A DNA stretch of 64,000 bases from Acytostelium subglobosum LB1 (Eukaryota > Evosea > Eumycetozoa > Acytosteliales > Acytosteliaceae), in assembly GCF_000787575.1 (NCBI RefSeq), contig NW_012236506.1, positions 376,225-440,224 of the forward strand, given 5' to 3'. Positions within the stretch are counted from its first letter, which is position 1, and each line of letters opens with the position of its first letter. Position numbers and translations under genes: made by a program. This document shows, piece by piece, positions 29,885 through 41,647 of this stretch. The notes beneath the pieces are model-generated. The model saw nothing but the letters and a program-made list of their open reading frames with translations, did not search any database and was not told the origin of the DNA.

Positions 29885-30329
29885 GTTATGTTATGTGTAT
29901 GAATTGTATCTGTATTATAGATAGAGATGATGAGATTGTTGTTTTGATTGGTTGACCATGGTTGTAATAAGTGTTAATTAATGCGCACTCTATGTCCACC
30001 CAGATATTTCCAAATTGTTTATCGAGATCACTTTTGACACCAAACTGTTTCACCCCTTTCAGTTCAGATCCGACAATGATGACACCCCATCAATAAAACA
30101 AGTTGTTGACACAAATAAATAAATGATGAACCATCAATGATACAGATATACATATATCTTATTACTATTGATGATTGGCAAGGTATATTTAAATTGAAAT
30201 CGGACATACAAGTTTTGATTAATTAACAAAAAAACGATATATTTTGGGTTGTCCTCACTTTCAATCATTCAATCGATCAAACAATCCACCAAATATTTTT
30301 ATATATAAACAAAGACAAGAAATCAAAAT
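29885..30329. other. Gene-free divergent promoter region
   Basis: AT-rich DNA between the start of the minus-strand EF-hand gene and the start of the plus-strand small gene. No frame, RNA gene or repeat of note was seen apart from CAATAAAACAAG-type AT-rich runs and ATATATAAACAAAG near 30299-30312, just before the ATG at 30330. Confidence 0.5.
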
Positions 30330-30731
30330 ATGACAGAGGTCTACACAGCAATAGTACATACACTGTTTCATGCACCATGTTATATTGAGGAAGGAAGTAT
30401 AGAACCAGCACAAAGAGGCCAGAAGGACGCTATTTTCAGTACAATCAATAGGTTCAATCAATCATTGCCACCAAGTCCTCTGAAAGATATAGTTCAACAT
30501 CATTGCAATAGAGCCAACGAAGTTATCAGCACTGGTTACGCAAACCCCACTGAACATCGAAACATGATGTCTGAAGTCTATAAAGACATGATCATTCAGA
30601 TTGCAAATGCAGGTGGTGTTCCAATCAACCCTCCCCAGAAGATTGAAACCAGCAACCCATCATACGGTGTTGTCTACGCTGGAGCAATTCCTCATAACAT
30701 CCGAAAGGCATTCTCGAAATTTGGTTTCTAG
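30330..30731 (+). CDS. Small protein of unknown function (133 residues)
   Basis: A single open frame from ATG 30330 (MTEVYTAIVHTLFHAPCYIE) to TAG 30731, with coding-like composition and an AT-rich leader. It has no signal peptide, membrane segment or low-complexity run. Features visible are an amphipathic helix (FSTINRFNQSLPPSPLKDIV), NEVISTGYANPTEHRNMMSE, a Pro-rich turn (GGVPINPPQKIETSNPSYG) and a basic end NIRKAFSKFGF. No family was recognised; it may be lineage-specific. There are no introns, unlike most neighbours. Confidence 0.6.
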   Translation: MTEVYTAIVHTLFHAPCYIEEGSIEPAQRGQKDAIFSTINRFNQSLPPSPLKDIVQHHCNRANEVISTGYANPTEHRNMMSEVYKDMIIQIANAGGVPINPPQKIETSNPSYGVVYAGAIPHNIRKAFSKFGF

Positions 30732-30887
30732 GTTGTATTGAATAATATAATATATAAACATAATGAATGATATTGTAATACATTGTCTCTTTCCTTCTCT
30801 TGCATTGTCCTTTTTACTTGACGACGTCTTTGTCTTGGTTTCATCAAACAAACATGTTGATTCGATGAAAAACAAGTTGAAGATTTA

Positions 30888-30977
30888 TTAGAGTGGAGGT
30901 CGACTTCCCACAAACCCCAACTCATACACGTAATTGAAGCACACTCTGACCAACAACACGACCTTTGGTGTCAAAAG
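30888..30977 (-). CDS. Possible terminal exon of an unidentified minus-strand gene
   Basis: On the minus strand a near-ideal branch site and 3' splice site (CACACTAACTTGTC then ACTTGTCTTTAG) precede CTTTTGACACCAAAGGTC. Two frames are plausible: FDTKGRVVGQSVLQLRV with a stop at 30922-30924, or LLTPKVVLLVRVCFNYVYEL then GFVGSRPPL with a stop at 30888-30890 followed at once by AATAAA. No convincing upstream exon was found between 30978 and 31560, only a short start MLFVQP near 31100. It could be a tiny gene or a remnant. Confidence 0.3.
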   Translation of the reverse strand, partial: LLTPKVVLLVRVCFNYVYELGFVGSRPPL

Positions 30978-31213
30978 CTAAAGACAAGTGAGACAAGTTA
31001 GTGTGTTGTTGAGTTCATGTCGTAGTTATATCAACTTATAATAATAATAATTATAACAACATATTTGACAGGATAAACTGGCTGAACAAACAACATTAAT
31101 AATCAATCAAATAACAACAACTCGCGAGTCAATTTATATCCTCTGTATCATTAATTAATACAGAGATAGATAGAGATTTATAGAAAATAGATAAGACTCA
31201 ATATTAGTTAACA

Positions 31214-31369
31214 GTTAGTAGTAGTAGTAGTAGTAGTAGAGCAGTAATAGAAAGTACACATACTTTAAATACAATCTAGATATCTTAGGAGGAAGTAATG
31301 TTATCGCAAAAGCAGATAACAGTCATACAAAGCAGAGTTAGAAGAAGTAGTAGTAGTAGTAGTAGTAGT
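31214..31369. repeat. Two AGT/GTA trinucleotide runs upstream of the CABLES-like gene
   Basis: Imperfect (GTA)n tracts lie at about 31214-31240 and 31344-31369, within the roughly 600-base gene-free leader of the gene starting at 31617. They are separated by ordinary AT-rich DNA. The same strand later encodes Ser/Gly repeats from similar triplets (AGTAGCAGTGGC). No frame is open through them with other coding features, so they are treated as microsatellites in a promoter or leader. Confidence 0.7.
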
Positions 31370-31616
31370 CGTAGAAACAGTAGTAGTAGTGGGCATTACC
31401 AGTAGACGTAGTGTCTGAGAGAGAGAGAAAGCATTACACTGTTGTATATTTATATTACTATATTTATCTATCAAATCTAATCATTGTACATAGACTATCA
31501 ATCCAATCCAACATCAATCAACATATAACAAACATACAAACAAACAAGCGAACGAGAGATCTATCGTGAGATACAAGAAGAGAGTGCGTGTTTAGAGACA
31601 GTGATAGTGAAGGGAG

Positions 31617-33693
31617 ATGAGCTCAAAGGCAGCAGCGTTTTCCTTCCTATCAAGTATATCATTGAATGCAAAGAATGGCAATAACAACAATAATAACAAC
31701 AACAACAATGGTACCAGCACCAGTAGTACTGGTAGTTCGACCACCAAGAAGAGTGGCGAGCTACCGCGGTCCAAGCATACCCCCACCAAACTAGAGCACT
31801 CTGGTAGTAGCAGTGGCAGCAGTAGTAGTGGTCCCAACACATGGATATTCAAGATACCCTACGCTTTATACAAGACAATAGACATCAGTCCCAAACATTC
31901 GATCACTCTCAATGCCATTCCAACCAAGAGTGTTGTAATCAAACAAGGTGACCAGTTCTACTTTTGTGTATCTGAACCACAGAAGGGTATGTTGTTTCTT
32001 GAACGAATGAATGAACGGAAGGAATGAGCACAAACTAACAAATATATCTATAATAGTGGACAAGATAGTTGCATTGGCAACAGTATCACATGATACAAAG
32101 AGTGGCTCTAACCCAGCTACTGTGACCATTCCACTCAAGTTTGACAAGGTGTTCTCTGACCCTGTACCAAGGGATCAACTCAGCACCAATCCACAGCTGT
32201 CCAACCTAGTCGAGTCAACATCATCATTCACCAAAGTATCCGATGCCCAACTGCCGCACTTCCTATCACTTGTCAATGGCTACACCTCCAGGAAAGTGAA
32301 GTAAGTATCGTGATTGTGGCATGGTGTCATCCAATCATATACTAACCCAACTTACTTAATCATCGAACTATGTAGGAAGGAAGCGATGAACTTTTTGTCT
32401 GGAATATCATTGGCACCACCTGGCAAGGAGGATACAGCCGGCCTCAGCCACTCCCCAACTCCCTATACTTCGCAACTGGGTGCCAAGCCTACATCAACAC
32501 AGGACACCCTTGGACGCGATCAACAACAACAACAACAACCTCATTCAGTTAGTGGTGCACCAACAACATCAACATCTGCACATCATCATACATCGACCAA
32601 CGCACATTTGGACACAATACAACTTCAACCAACAAGAACCAGGAAGCGGAACACCATGTATGTATCATTCATCCATTCCACAATCAATCAAAGTCAACTA
32701 ACAATCATTCAGAGAGGAATACAACACAAACTATAACATAGCAACACCACAAAGGATATACTTTGCCTCGTCTTCTGGATACCCGCTACATGTATTCTCG
32801 ATGATCCGTGGCGACACAAGGAAGGTCAAGCAAAGAGGAAAGAACACAAAGGAGTTCTCAGACTCGACCAACAACATCCAATCGGACATCATATCACACT
32901 CACACTTCTCGATCAAGGAGGCCAACATATTCAAGTTGAAGGAGACGTCGTACGGCCACCTGCTGATCAGCAACTATGTGGCGCCCTCAATCGATCTGAC
33001 GCCGGACGACGTGGACCCCTCGGGCATCCCGCTCAAGTACGACCCGCTCTTCCTCGACAACTCTGAGCTCAAGACCGGCAAGCACAGGACGGTGATGAAC
33101 CTGCACAGCTACAAGGTGTCGATCTTCCCCTACATCAAGAAGTCGGCGATCAAGGAGGAGCTCAACGAGCAGTTCAGACAGAAGCACGAGTGGATCAAGA
33201 CTGGTGTCACACTGTACAAGATCAGAAAGATCAAGCGCAAGCTTCAAAAGATTGCCATGCTCTCTGACATTGAGATGTCCACACTCGCACTCTCCTACGT
33301 CCTCTTTGAGAAGTTAATCATCAAGAATGCCGTCAACAAAGAGAACATCAAGCTCTACTCTTCTGGCTGTCTACTCCTAGCTGCCAAGTTCAATGATCCA
33401 ATGGCATTGGAATCACTCAAACCTTTGATAGAGGTATGTTGTAACATCGATCAATTAATCAATCAACAAGCATCACTAACATATATATTATACACATGTA
33501 GAACATTGAGAAGAAGTTCTCTATCAACAAGAAGGAGTTGTTGGCATCAGAGTTCCAGATATTCTCAGCGGTCAACTTTGGATTGTTCATTGATTATCAT
33601 GATGTACTGCCGCACTTTAACAGACTGAAACAGGAACTTATGATTTCTGATCAAAGCATATCATCCACATCGAGACAACTTCCACTGCCATAG
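31617..33693 (+). CDS. CABLES-like cyclin-fold protein
   Basis: Exons 31617-31986, 32057-32300, 32376-32657, 32713-33433 and 33502-33693 give 602 residues. The N-terminus is Asn/Ser/Thr low complexity. A central region includes RIYFASSSGYPLHVFSMIRG. A C-terminal cyclin box (about residues 490-590) reads TLALSYVLFEKLIIKNAVNK, then LYSSGCLLLAAKFNDP, then IEKKFSINKKELLASEFQIF and SAVNFGLFID. This matches the C-terminal cyclin-like domain of CABLES1/2 (Cdk5 and Abl enzyme substrate), which links cyclin-dependent kinases to tyrosine kinases in animals. The C-terminal family assignment is firm; conserved function in an amoeba is inference. Introns mix GTATGT and GTAAGT starts, and CTAAC branch sites are seen in most. 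Confidence 0.87.
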
Positions 33694-33859
33694 TATATAT
33701 ATACATATTATATTAATAATAATAAATTAATTATCCATCTATCCATCCAGTTGTGATCAGCTTTGAAATTGAATTTATGGGTGTTCACTCAAACATGAAT
33801 GAAGATCATTGTTGTTTGTGAACAAACAGATAATATATATAACATAAATAATAATAATA

Positions 33860-34153
33860 ATGACAGAGAGACAGTTGGCAAGCTTAGAGAGCAAGTTTAG
33901 TGCAGGAAACTATTATGATTTGTTGCAATCGTATAAGGCATTGTTCTTTAGGAATAGTAATGCAAACAAGACAAAGGAGACTGTTGCCTTGTTGGTATCT
34001 GGCGCAACAATCTTCTTAAAGTACGAACAGTGGAACTGTGCCGCAGAGCTATGCAGTCTACTAGTAGAGACATACAAGAAATCAAAGACTACCTATGATG
34101 ATGTATCAAAGAGTAATGCTCTATTCATTCATTCATTCAATCAAACATAGTCT

Positions 34154-34186
<33 letters not shown>

Positions 34187-34939
34187 ATAATGTGTAGACA
34201 CTATTATTACACTATTCAAAGGATTCAGATGTAATGATAATGTGGCAATGACTAACTTTATGCGTGATGCTATAAAGTGGAGCGCGACTAGTGGTGCAGG
34301 TGAGCGAGGATCACCAGAGTTCCATGCACTTTTGGCAGATACATTGGCAGCAAGCGGAGACTATATAGGTGCACAGAAGCACTACATCTTTGGCAATGAT
34401 CCCGCAAGCTTTGCCACAATGCTCAACAACTGGGTGCCCAAGGACGACAAGTCTGAGGGCGACCTCTACATCGCCCGCGCTGTCTTTGGCTACCTCTGTG
34501 TCAAGAACCTCAAGGACGCCAGTGTACTATTCCAGTCGTTTGTCCAGCTTCAAGGTATTGAGCAGGCTAACTTCACACCCCTGCTCAACTACATTCGCTT
34601 CCTGCTTCTCACATTGGAGCGTGATGCCCTGCCCCTGTTCAACATCCTGAAACAGAAGTATGCTCCAACCATTGCAAGAGACCCAATGTTTAGCAAGGTA
34701 AGTGAAGCTACACTCTCGCTCAATCATTCATTCAATCAACTCACTCAATCACCATCACGTCCCATTAGTATCTCGAACAAATCGCCAATATATACTACAA
34801 GGTGCCTATCCAACAGAGTGGAGGACTTGGCGCACTGCTGTCTGGACTGATGGGCGGTATGAACTCGCCACTCTTTGGTGGTGGTGGTGGCAATGGTGGC
34901 AATGATGACGTTTCGATGGAGGATGATGAGATGGACTAA
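33860..34939 (+). CDS. get4: GET4/TRC35 homologue (tail-anchored protein targeting)
   Basis: Exons 33860-34112, 34198-34697 and 34769-34939 give about 307 residues. The alpha-solenoid text matches Get4: SKFSAGNYYDLLQSYKALFF, ETVALLVSGATIFLKYEQWN, SPEFHALLADTLAASGDYIG, AQKHYIFGNDPASFATML, RAVFGYLCVKNLKDASVLFQ and NFTPLLNYIRFLLLTLERDA. The C-terminus has GGLGALLSGLMGGMNSPLFG and an acidic end (MEDDEMD). Get4 with Get5/Ubl4A (and Bag6 in animals) hands tail-anchored proteins from Sgt2 to Get3 for insertion into the ER. Intron 1 starts GTAATG and is packed with (CAAT)n; intron 2 starts GTAAGTG. Confidence 0.93.
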
Positions 34940-35244
34940 GTCTCTGGCTGACTGGCTGGCTTTGACAACGATTACGATCAGGGCATGATATATGCATGAC
35001 CCACCTCCCTCCCTCCAATCAATCTCGATCAATTGAATGAATACACCATTTTATGACTAGTTTCCAAAAGTGATTGATCACATCGACTCCAAGGCCTAGT
35101 TAATGCTTCAACAGGCCGCGGAGCAATGCAACTTTATGTATACTCTGGAACAAGGACTTTCTGATGACTCTGTTGCCTATTGATTGATTGATTGATCGAT
35201 TGATATGTTAGATGATCCGCCACCACTACACTAACACCTTCCAC
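34940..35244. other. Short gene-free interval between convergent genes
   Basis: Between the GET4 stop and the stop of the minus-strand unknown gene. It holds a TTGATTGATTGATTGATCGATTGA run near 35180 and otherwise unremarkable 3'-flank DNA. Confidence 0.5.
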
Positions 35245-36022
35245 TCATCCATCATGTGACTTACTCAACAAAGCTAATGTTAGAACAACAGCTGTGCTCA
35301 AACTGTATGCCAGAGCCTGTGATTGATGTGGTATGATTGATCTCGCTACAATGTTACCCTTCTCATTGAATCGTACGAGGTGATGTCTGACTAGACCTGA
35401 CTGTTGATCGTAGTGCCAGTAGTCCACGGTGATTGAACCATCAGGTAGACTGACGACCTTTGGTGCATGGAATCTAGGTTTGAATATATTGAATGGTACC
35501 AAACGGAATTGATGAAGGTAGTTGGCATTTCCATGCATAGAGAATATGATACCATTGGTTGGATGTATATAATGATCGACCCAATACAATGCTATTCGTT
35601 CCTTCTCTGCCGCTGGTAAATTTATCCAATCCAACTGGAAGTGATTGATTGATTGATTGACGTGAGTGAGTGAGTGATTGAGTGAATGAGTGTACATGGA
35701 TGTCAGGTCAGACATACCTCTGACATGACGATGATGGCGTTTATATCTGATTGATATTCATTGGTGACACCATCGTCTTTGTTTGATCTTGTGAAGCAAC
35801 CTGTGGTCAGTGTCCTTGATCCATCGTCGAACTTGCTAATGACAACCTTTTGTGGTGATTGTAGGTCGTCTGGGAATCTGATCGTACCATTAGAACTGTG
35901 TGTTTGTTATGTTAGATGTTAGAGTCAAGTATACGATGTTAACCAATCAATCAATCACTCAATCATTCAATGGATCTATGTGAGACTGACTTTATGCTTT
36001 TAGATGTAGTCGGGTTTATCAT
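35245..36022 (-). CDS. Unknown 199-residue protein with a C-terminal membrane anchor
   Basis: Exons 35991-36022, 35718-35895 and 35245-35634 are joined through a GTCAGT intron and a GTATGT intron, and the start is ATG at 36022 (MINPTTSKSINSNGTIRFPD). The body reads VVISKFDDGSRTLTTGCFTR, INAIIVMSELDWINLPAAEK, WVDHYIHPTNGIIFSMHGN, FNIFKPRFHAPKVVSLPDGS and ITVDYWHYDQQSGLVRHHLV. It ends with a hydrophobic helix (ALAYSLSTAVVLTLALLS) and a short polar tail SKSHDG, the layout of a tail-anchored protein. No family was recognised. Its neighbour is GET4, which serves tail-anchored proteins; this closeness is probably chance. Confidence 0.7.
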
Positions 36023-36738
36023 CTTGTTATATATATTTATTAGATAAGTAGTATTAATAGTATTATTACAGAAGTATCATCAGTTTGTTGAGCAAATTAA
36101 CATGATCAGATAGATGTCTTACCCGATTTATCCCAACACTACTTCTTTCTGAATCCGTCAGTCAATCAAACCCCCATGCATCTGACATTACCTTTATGGA
36201 ACTTCAACTTCAAGGACGTCAAAAGTGACATAATGAATCGATTTAATCAACCAATCAATCAATTGTGTCATTGAATGAATAAATGAAAGGAATATAAAGT
36301 CGGAGATGTATATTAATAATGATTGATTTCTAATATCTATTGACTCTAGTCTCTATCTGATGCATTGTCTAAATTTAGTATATAGGATGATGACCAACTT
36401 TATTCGTATATGACACACTTTATCTATCTATGTTCATTCTCAATCATTCATAGACACTCCACTACTCCACATATCTCTTTCCAAAATGAATGTGTAAACA
36501 GTTTCAATGAAGATGGTGCTTTGAAAACATTCAAGAAAGTGATCAAAAATGGAGGGGTGTGGGTTTGAATCTAATTTTATCTTGTCTGTTCACAATGATT
36601 TAAGGACTTGAGACCTGATCAATTTATGAATCAATCAGTCAAAGACATATATACAAATAAGTCTAAATATCTACATCCAACTCTCAACTCCATTATCTCC
36701 CTTTGTATAATAAATAATAATAACAATAATAATATAAA
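36023..36738. other. Gene-free divergent promoter region
   Basis: AT-rich DNA with CAATCAATCAAT tracts between the divergent unknown gene and the vWA gene. Runs of AATAATAATAA directly precede the ATG at 36739. No RNA gene was recognised. Confidence 0.5.
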
Positions 36739-38944
36739 ATGTTGATCCTTATCAAATCACCAACAATCACATTCAGTTTGGATGTTCAACCAACAGATGA
36801 TGTCCAGGTACTCTATAATAAGGTTGCCGAGAGGACAGAGTATAAGATCTTCCAATTCGATCTATTGTACGCTGGTGAGAAGATTGAGATTGGAAACCCT
36901 GTCTCTGGCACTGGTATCAAGAAGGAGACCACCGTCCACATGTTGGTAATCAAAGAGTTAAAGTTTGTAGTACTCTACAAGAACATGGAACATCCAGTAT
37001 CTGTTCCAAACAATGATGGCCTCACTATTGCTACTCTCATGGCGTAAGTATCATCTATTCAATCATTCAATCATTCAACCAAAATGATCACACTTGCTCA
37101 CCTGGAATCATTCCATCACACACTTAATCATACAGGCAAATCAAGAATATGTTGACAACTAGTATTCCAGAGTTGGCAACTCATGATATTGTGTTGAAGA
37201 AGGCTGGTAGTCCAACTGCTTTGGTCAAGCATTCATCACTTCATACCACTTTGGCAAACATGGAGGTGTTGGAGATGGAGTTGACTGAGCGTCCAAAGGT
37301 AGAGACATACAATGCACCAGCTGCTGCTGATGAGCAATTCGATCAGGATGCATTGTTGAGCAGTTTTGTCGAGTCGTCCATATCATCAGATGTCGAGATC
37401 GTCTTTTGTTTCGATACCACTGGCTCAATGTCATCGATCATCCAGAACGTCAGATCACAGGTCGAGAAGACTGTCAGTCGTCTGATGAAGGACATCCCCA
37501 ACATCCGTATTGGTATCATGGGTTTGGGTGACTATTGTGATGCCTCCAAGGTGTTGACCACATTGGACCTTTCACAGAACTTGGACGAGTTGGTACAGTT
37601 CATCAAGAATGTCCCGGGCACTGGCGGTGGTGACGCCCCAGAGGCATATGAATGGGCACTCAAGAAGGCCAAGGAGCTCACCTGGTCAACACACACATCC
37701 AAGGCATTCGTTATGATTGGTGATGCCAATCCACACGAGCCATCACACACTAACTTGTCCATCAACTGGTTGGAGGAATGTGTAAGTATTCTTCATCAAT
37801 CAATCACTCAAGTGATCGGTCACTGACACTCACTCAATCAATCAATCATACTTAGGATGAACTGTTTGACATGGGAGTCAAGATATATGGTGTCAAGGCA
37901 TTGGGAAACTCACCATTCTATGAGGAGATTGCAAAGAGAACTGGAGGTGTATGCATCAACTTTAAGAACTTCTCATTCATCACTGAGATGTTCTTGGCCA
38001 TTTGTTACCGTGAGGCTTCAAAGGAGAAGTTCAAGAAGTTCGAATCGGAATTGGCCACTCAAACTCAGAATGGTGACATGTCATCAATCATGGCCGACTT
38101 GAACAAGGAGAACTTTGAGGTCGTCGTCGCTGATTCCAAGACCGAGACACCAGCTGCAACCGAGACCACAACGACCACCTCGACTACCACCACTGCATCC
38201 CCAGACACTGCCCCCACTGGTGATATCACCTCACTTGCACCAAAGAAGGATGTTGTGGTCAAGGTCAGAGGAAAGCCAACCGCAATGAGAAGCAATGAGG
38301 GCTGGTTCAACCATGACAGGGACCATGCAACCAAGCCAACATACTACTTCCAAGTTGATTTGGGCTACTTCACCACACAGTCTGATGGCGCCGGAACATA
38401 TGTCTCCAAGGATGTTGTCCCAGCTTCATACACTCACACTGATGGCACTGTCTCACGCTCAATGATGGACACTTTGTTCATTGGCTCATACTTTGGTGGT
38501 GCACGCCCCAAGACCAAGAAGAACATGGTAGTCTCAATCGTTGGTGACACGATGATTGGAAAGTCAACCTTTGTCGAGGCCATCAACAATGGATCAATGG
38601 GCAAGGTCAAGTTGCAGGAGCAGACCACACCCTACAATGCAGTGTCCCTCTCCAACATTGCAGCATATGGTGTGTGCTTTGATGTCACCAACATGAATAG
38701 TTTATCGAGGGTGCAATCCTATGTGAACCGCATCAAGAGCATCGACCCAAAGGCAAAGATATTCATCGTTGCTCTCAAGACTGACCTGGCCGACCCATCT
38801 GCATTCCCCGAGGTGCCACCTGCCGTCACTGAATGCTACAACGTTCACCACTTCTCACGTATCGCCAGCAAGGAGGAGATGAAATCATTGATCTATGGCA
38901 TCAAGTCCGAGGTTATGAGAACTGCCTCCTGTTCAATCATGTAA
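36739..38944 (+). CDS. Ubiquitin-like + vWA + degenerate Ras-like GTPase fusion with a CaaX end
   Basis: Exons 36739-37043, 37136-37781 and 37856-38944 give 679 residues. Residues 1-75 look ubiquitin-like (MLILIKSPTITFSLDVQPTD, then FQFDLLYAGEKIEIGN). A vWA domain spans about 186-375, with an intact MIDAS start DTTGSMS and later GTGGGDAPEAYEWAL and GDANPHEP. A Thr/Pro-rich linker follows. From about 540 a Ras/Rab-like segment appears: VVSIVGDTMIGKSTFVEAIN (a P-loop), then YGVCFDVTNMNSLSRVQSYV and KAKIFIVALKTDLADPSAFP. The stretch between P-loop and FDVTN is about 45 residues, without a DTAGQ motif, and the usual NKxD reads LKTD. The end is CSIM, a prenylation-type CaaX box. Likely a membrane-tethered adaptor with a pseudo-GTPase; function unknown. 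Confidence 0.9.
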
Positions 38945-39067
38945 AACACATGTTCAACTTTAAAGTGATAATCAGATGATAAATAAATATTTGTAAATAT
39001 ATTTATAAACATAATTCGGCTAGGAAGAATAATACTCATTAATCTATACATTCTAATAATAATAATT

Positions 39068-39118
39068 ATGTTGGATAAACTACCTATTATATTACTTCAA
39101 CATGTTGTTAATAGTCTA

Positions 39119-39157
<39 letters not shown>

Positions 39158-40692
39158 GCAGTTGATATATGTTGCTTCATTTTATGTTGTAAAAGGCTAT
39201 ACTCTAATAGATTGTCAATTGTACGACCACAAGAAACATGTGAATGTCTTCACAATCATACATTCAACAACAACAACTTCTCTATCCTTCATCGTTGCAA
39301 TCCTAATAGTATGTATTCATTCATTCATTCATTCATTCATTCTTATTTTAACATTCAATCTATCATTCATTCATTCATTCATTCATTCATTCGATCATTC
39401 AATCAAACAAAGACAAGATAATAGAAAGATATGAAGTTGAAGGACAACCATATATACTTGTTGGTAGAGATCGATCACGAGCAGTCTTTAAGAAAGAACA
39501 ATCGTTTGTTACGGTCACATTACTGCCACAGGTCACATCGATACACTTTGATGAATCATCAAAGTTTGACCAACTGATCATTCCTGGTATCATCCCGGAA
39601 GGTATCACTGAGATTACATTCAATGATAGGTTCAATCAACCACTACAACCTGGTTCAATACCTGCGACTGTAACATCATTGTCACTTGGCAGTTCATACA
39701 ATCATAAGATTGAGCAAGGTATCATCCCATCGTCAGTCACTGAACTTTGTCTAGGTTACACCGATCATTTCGAGCCAGGAGCACTACCAGATTCAATCAA
39801 ATCATTACACTCTGAAGGTTTCAATAATCAGTTACTTGTTAATGCGTTGCCCAAATCGTTAACAGTGTTGGAACTAAAGAGGTTCGATATGCCTTTATCA
39901 CCAGGAGTGTTACCGCACTCCCTAACCTCAATCCGAATGGAATACTTCGAGCAGGACATAGATACAGATGTACTACCATCACAACTCAGAACTCTCAAGT
40001 TGGAGTACTTCGACAAAGTTCTACGACCTTCTGTCCTCCCCGACTCACTTACCAAGCTCAAGCTTGGATATGGATTCAACTCCAAGATTAATCCTGGAGT
40101 TTTGTCAAGATCATTGCGATACTTGACATTTGGAGAGAACTTCAACAAGAAATTGAAAACCGGTGTACTGCCCTCCTCCCTTGTATCGTTGAAGCTTAGA
40201 GGTGTGTACAACAAACCTATGTACCAATCAGTCCTCCCTCCATCTCTTACCCACTTGGAGCTAGGTCACAAATTCTATCAACCAACCGACCATGATTGTA
40301 TTCCATTATCTCTAACATCATTGGCATACTCTAATAATCTGTTCATTTGTACTACTTCAAGTACCTTCATATTCTGTCGTATACAACGTGTGACTATGAA
40401 GTCAGAAGTTAAGTATCACCTACCATTACTACCTCGTAATGAATGGTTCAATGGACAAATTCGAACATTGGTCTTGACATATTACCCAAGCTTCAGCTAT
40501 TCATTAAGACAAGATGCTATAAGACAATATTTGAACTCTGGTATTGCCAACATCACACTTGGAGACTTTGGAAGTCTTTGCAGAATTGATGACAAACATT
40601 TAATTTTTTCAATAATCACAGCAAACTCTGAACAAAGAATATACATTACAACCAAAGACAATCTACTACTTGAGAACTTAATTAACAAATAA
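39068..40692 (+). CDS. FNIP-repeat protein (dispersed paralogue)
   Basis: Exons 39068-39308 and 39425-40692 give 502 residues. Exon 1 encodes MLDKLPIILLQHVVNSL, a Gln run and CCFILCCKRLYSNRLSIV, an F-box-like start. Exon 2 opens KRYEVEGQPYILVGRDRS and then carries about ten FNIP-type repeats such as LPDSLTKLKLGYGFNSKINP, LPSSLVSLKLRGVYNKPMYQ and LPPSLTHLELGHKFYQPTDH. The C-terminal region is divergent. The intron (39309-39424) consists largely of CATT repeats and ends ATAATAG. It sits alone, 25 kb from the FNIP array. Start and intron position resemble the gene at 12179, which suggests a shared ancestral structure. Confidence 0.9.
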
Positions 40693-41135
40693 CAAATAAC
40701 AAATAAATTAATATTTGTTTGTTCTAGAGTTGGAAGATGAAAATGGTTGACAATCAAGAACTTCATACCTTCCATGGTGTGCACACGTGTGTTGTTGAAC
40801 AAAAGGGTAGTGGAGATGGTGTGGTGTGTGAGCATTGACCAAGATCACCCTAATTAAGAACGACATGCGCATCCGGAGTTGGATGTGTTCGAGCACTACA
40901 TCAAACACAAACACAAATATACAGATACACACATACTTTCACCACATTCACATATTTGAATAAACAAGTGAGCCATCTGTAACGGTCTATCAATCCAAGC
41001 CAATCCATCCAATATATGCTTAAGCCGGAATCATAATCACTTCATTCTAATGTCGACATCATAACTTGTTATATACAAATATAAATTATAATATACATTT
41101 ATATAGAATAACATTGAATAATATTATTATTAATA
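40693..41135. other. Gene-free interval
   Basis: 3' flank of the FNIP gene and leader of the next gene. It holds AACAAATAACAAATAA repeats just after the FNIP stop and dense ATATAA/ATTATTA sequence before 41136. Short open stretches here lack coding character. Confidence 0.5.
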
Positions 41136-41647
41136 ATGGCCGATTATATTAGTGAAGAATGGATTCAGATCAATATTAGTGATGATGAAATATCATTAGG
41201 AAGTTGGGATCCATCAGAGGATGAGGATCGACTTATTGTAGGAGAGGCAAGTGGAAGCAGATGTTCAAGTAGTGGTGTGATGACACCTAGGAGAGTGATT
41301 GTAAGACTACCACTTGTTGCGGCCAGTGCTCCAATCGAGTCCTCAACATTCGTTCCTTCAATTCTTACCAGAGAGATGTTATCCTCATTGAACCTGAACA
41401 TTGCAAACATTGCAAAGGATGTTTCCAGAAAGTAAATATTACAATCAAATACTAATTTGGAACATAACTCTAATCATTACAATATTACAGATGTGTTAGT
41501 GCCTCCAACTTGACCTCAGAGAAACTAGGCAACAATAGTGAAACAATGAGAGATATGTGCCAACAAACATCAAAGGAGACTGCTCAGTTAGTCAAGGACA
41601 AGATGTCCAGCATCAAGAAGAGGACCATCGTATATACCACTTGTTAA
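41136..41647 (+). CDS. Small helical protein, unassigned (150 residues)
   Basis: Exons 41136-41431 and 41491-41647; the 59-base intron begins GTAAAT and ends TTACAG, phase 2. The N-terminal half is acidic and Ser-rich (MADYISEEWIQINISDDEIS, LGSWDPSEDEDRLIVGEASG) and has a short Arg/Val patch (TPRRVIVRLPLVAASAPI). The C-terminal half is a long amphipathic helix (LSSLNLNIANIAKDVSRKCV, SASNLTSEKLGNNSETMRDM, then CQQTSKETAQLV). The helical half is reminiscent of small BLOC-1/BORC-type coiled-coil subunits, but no definite match can be claimed. Confidence 0.65.

Noticed and set aside
40708-40932. 74-residue minus-strand frame after the FNIP gene
   Set aside because: Its composition is not coding-like, there is no splice or family signal, and it lies in flanking DNA.
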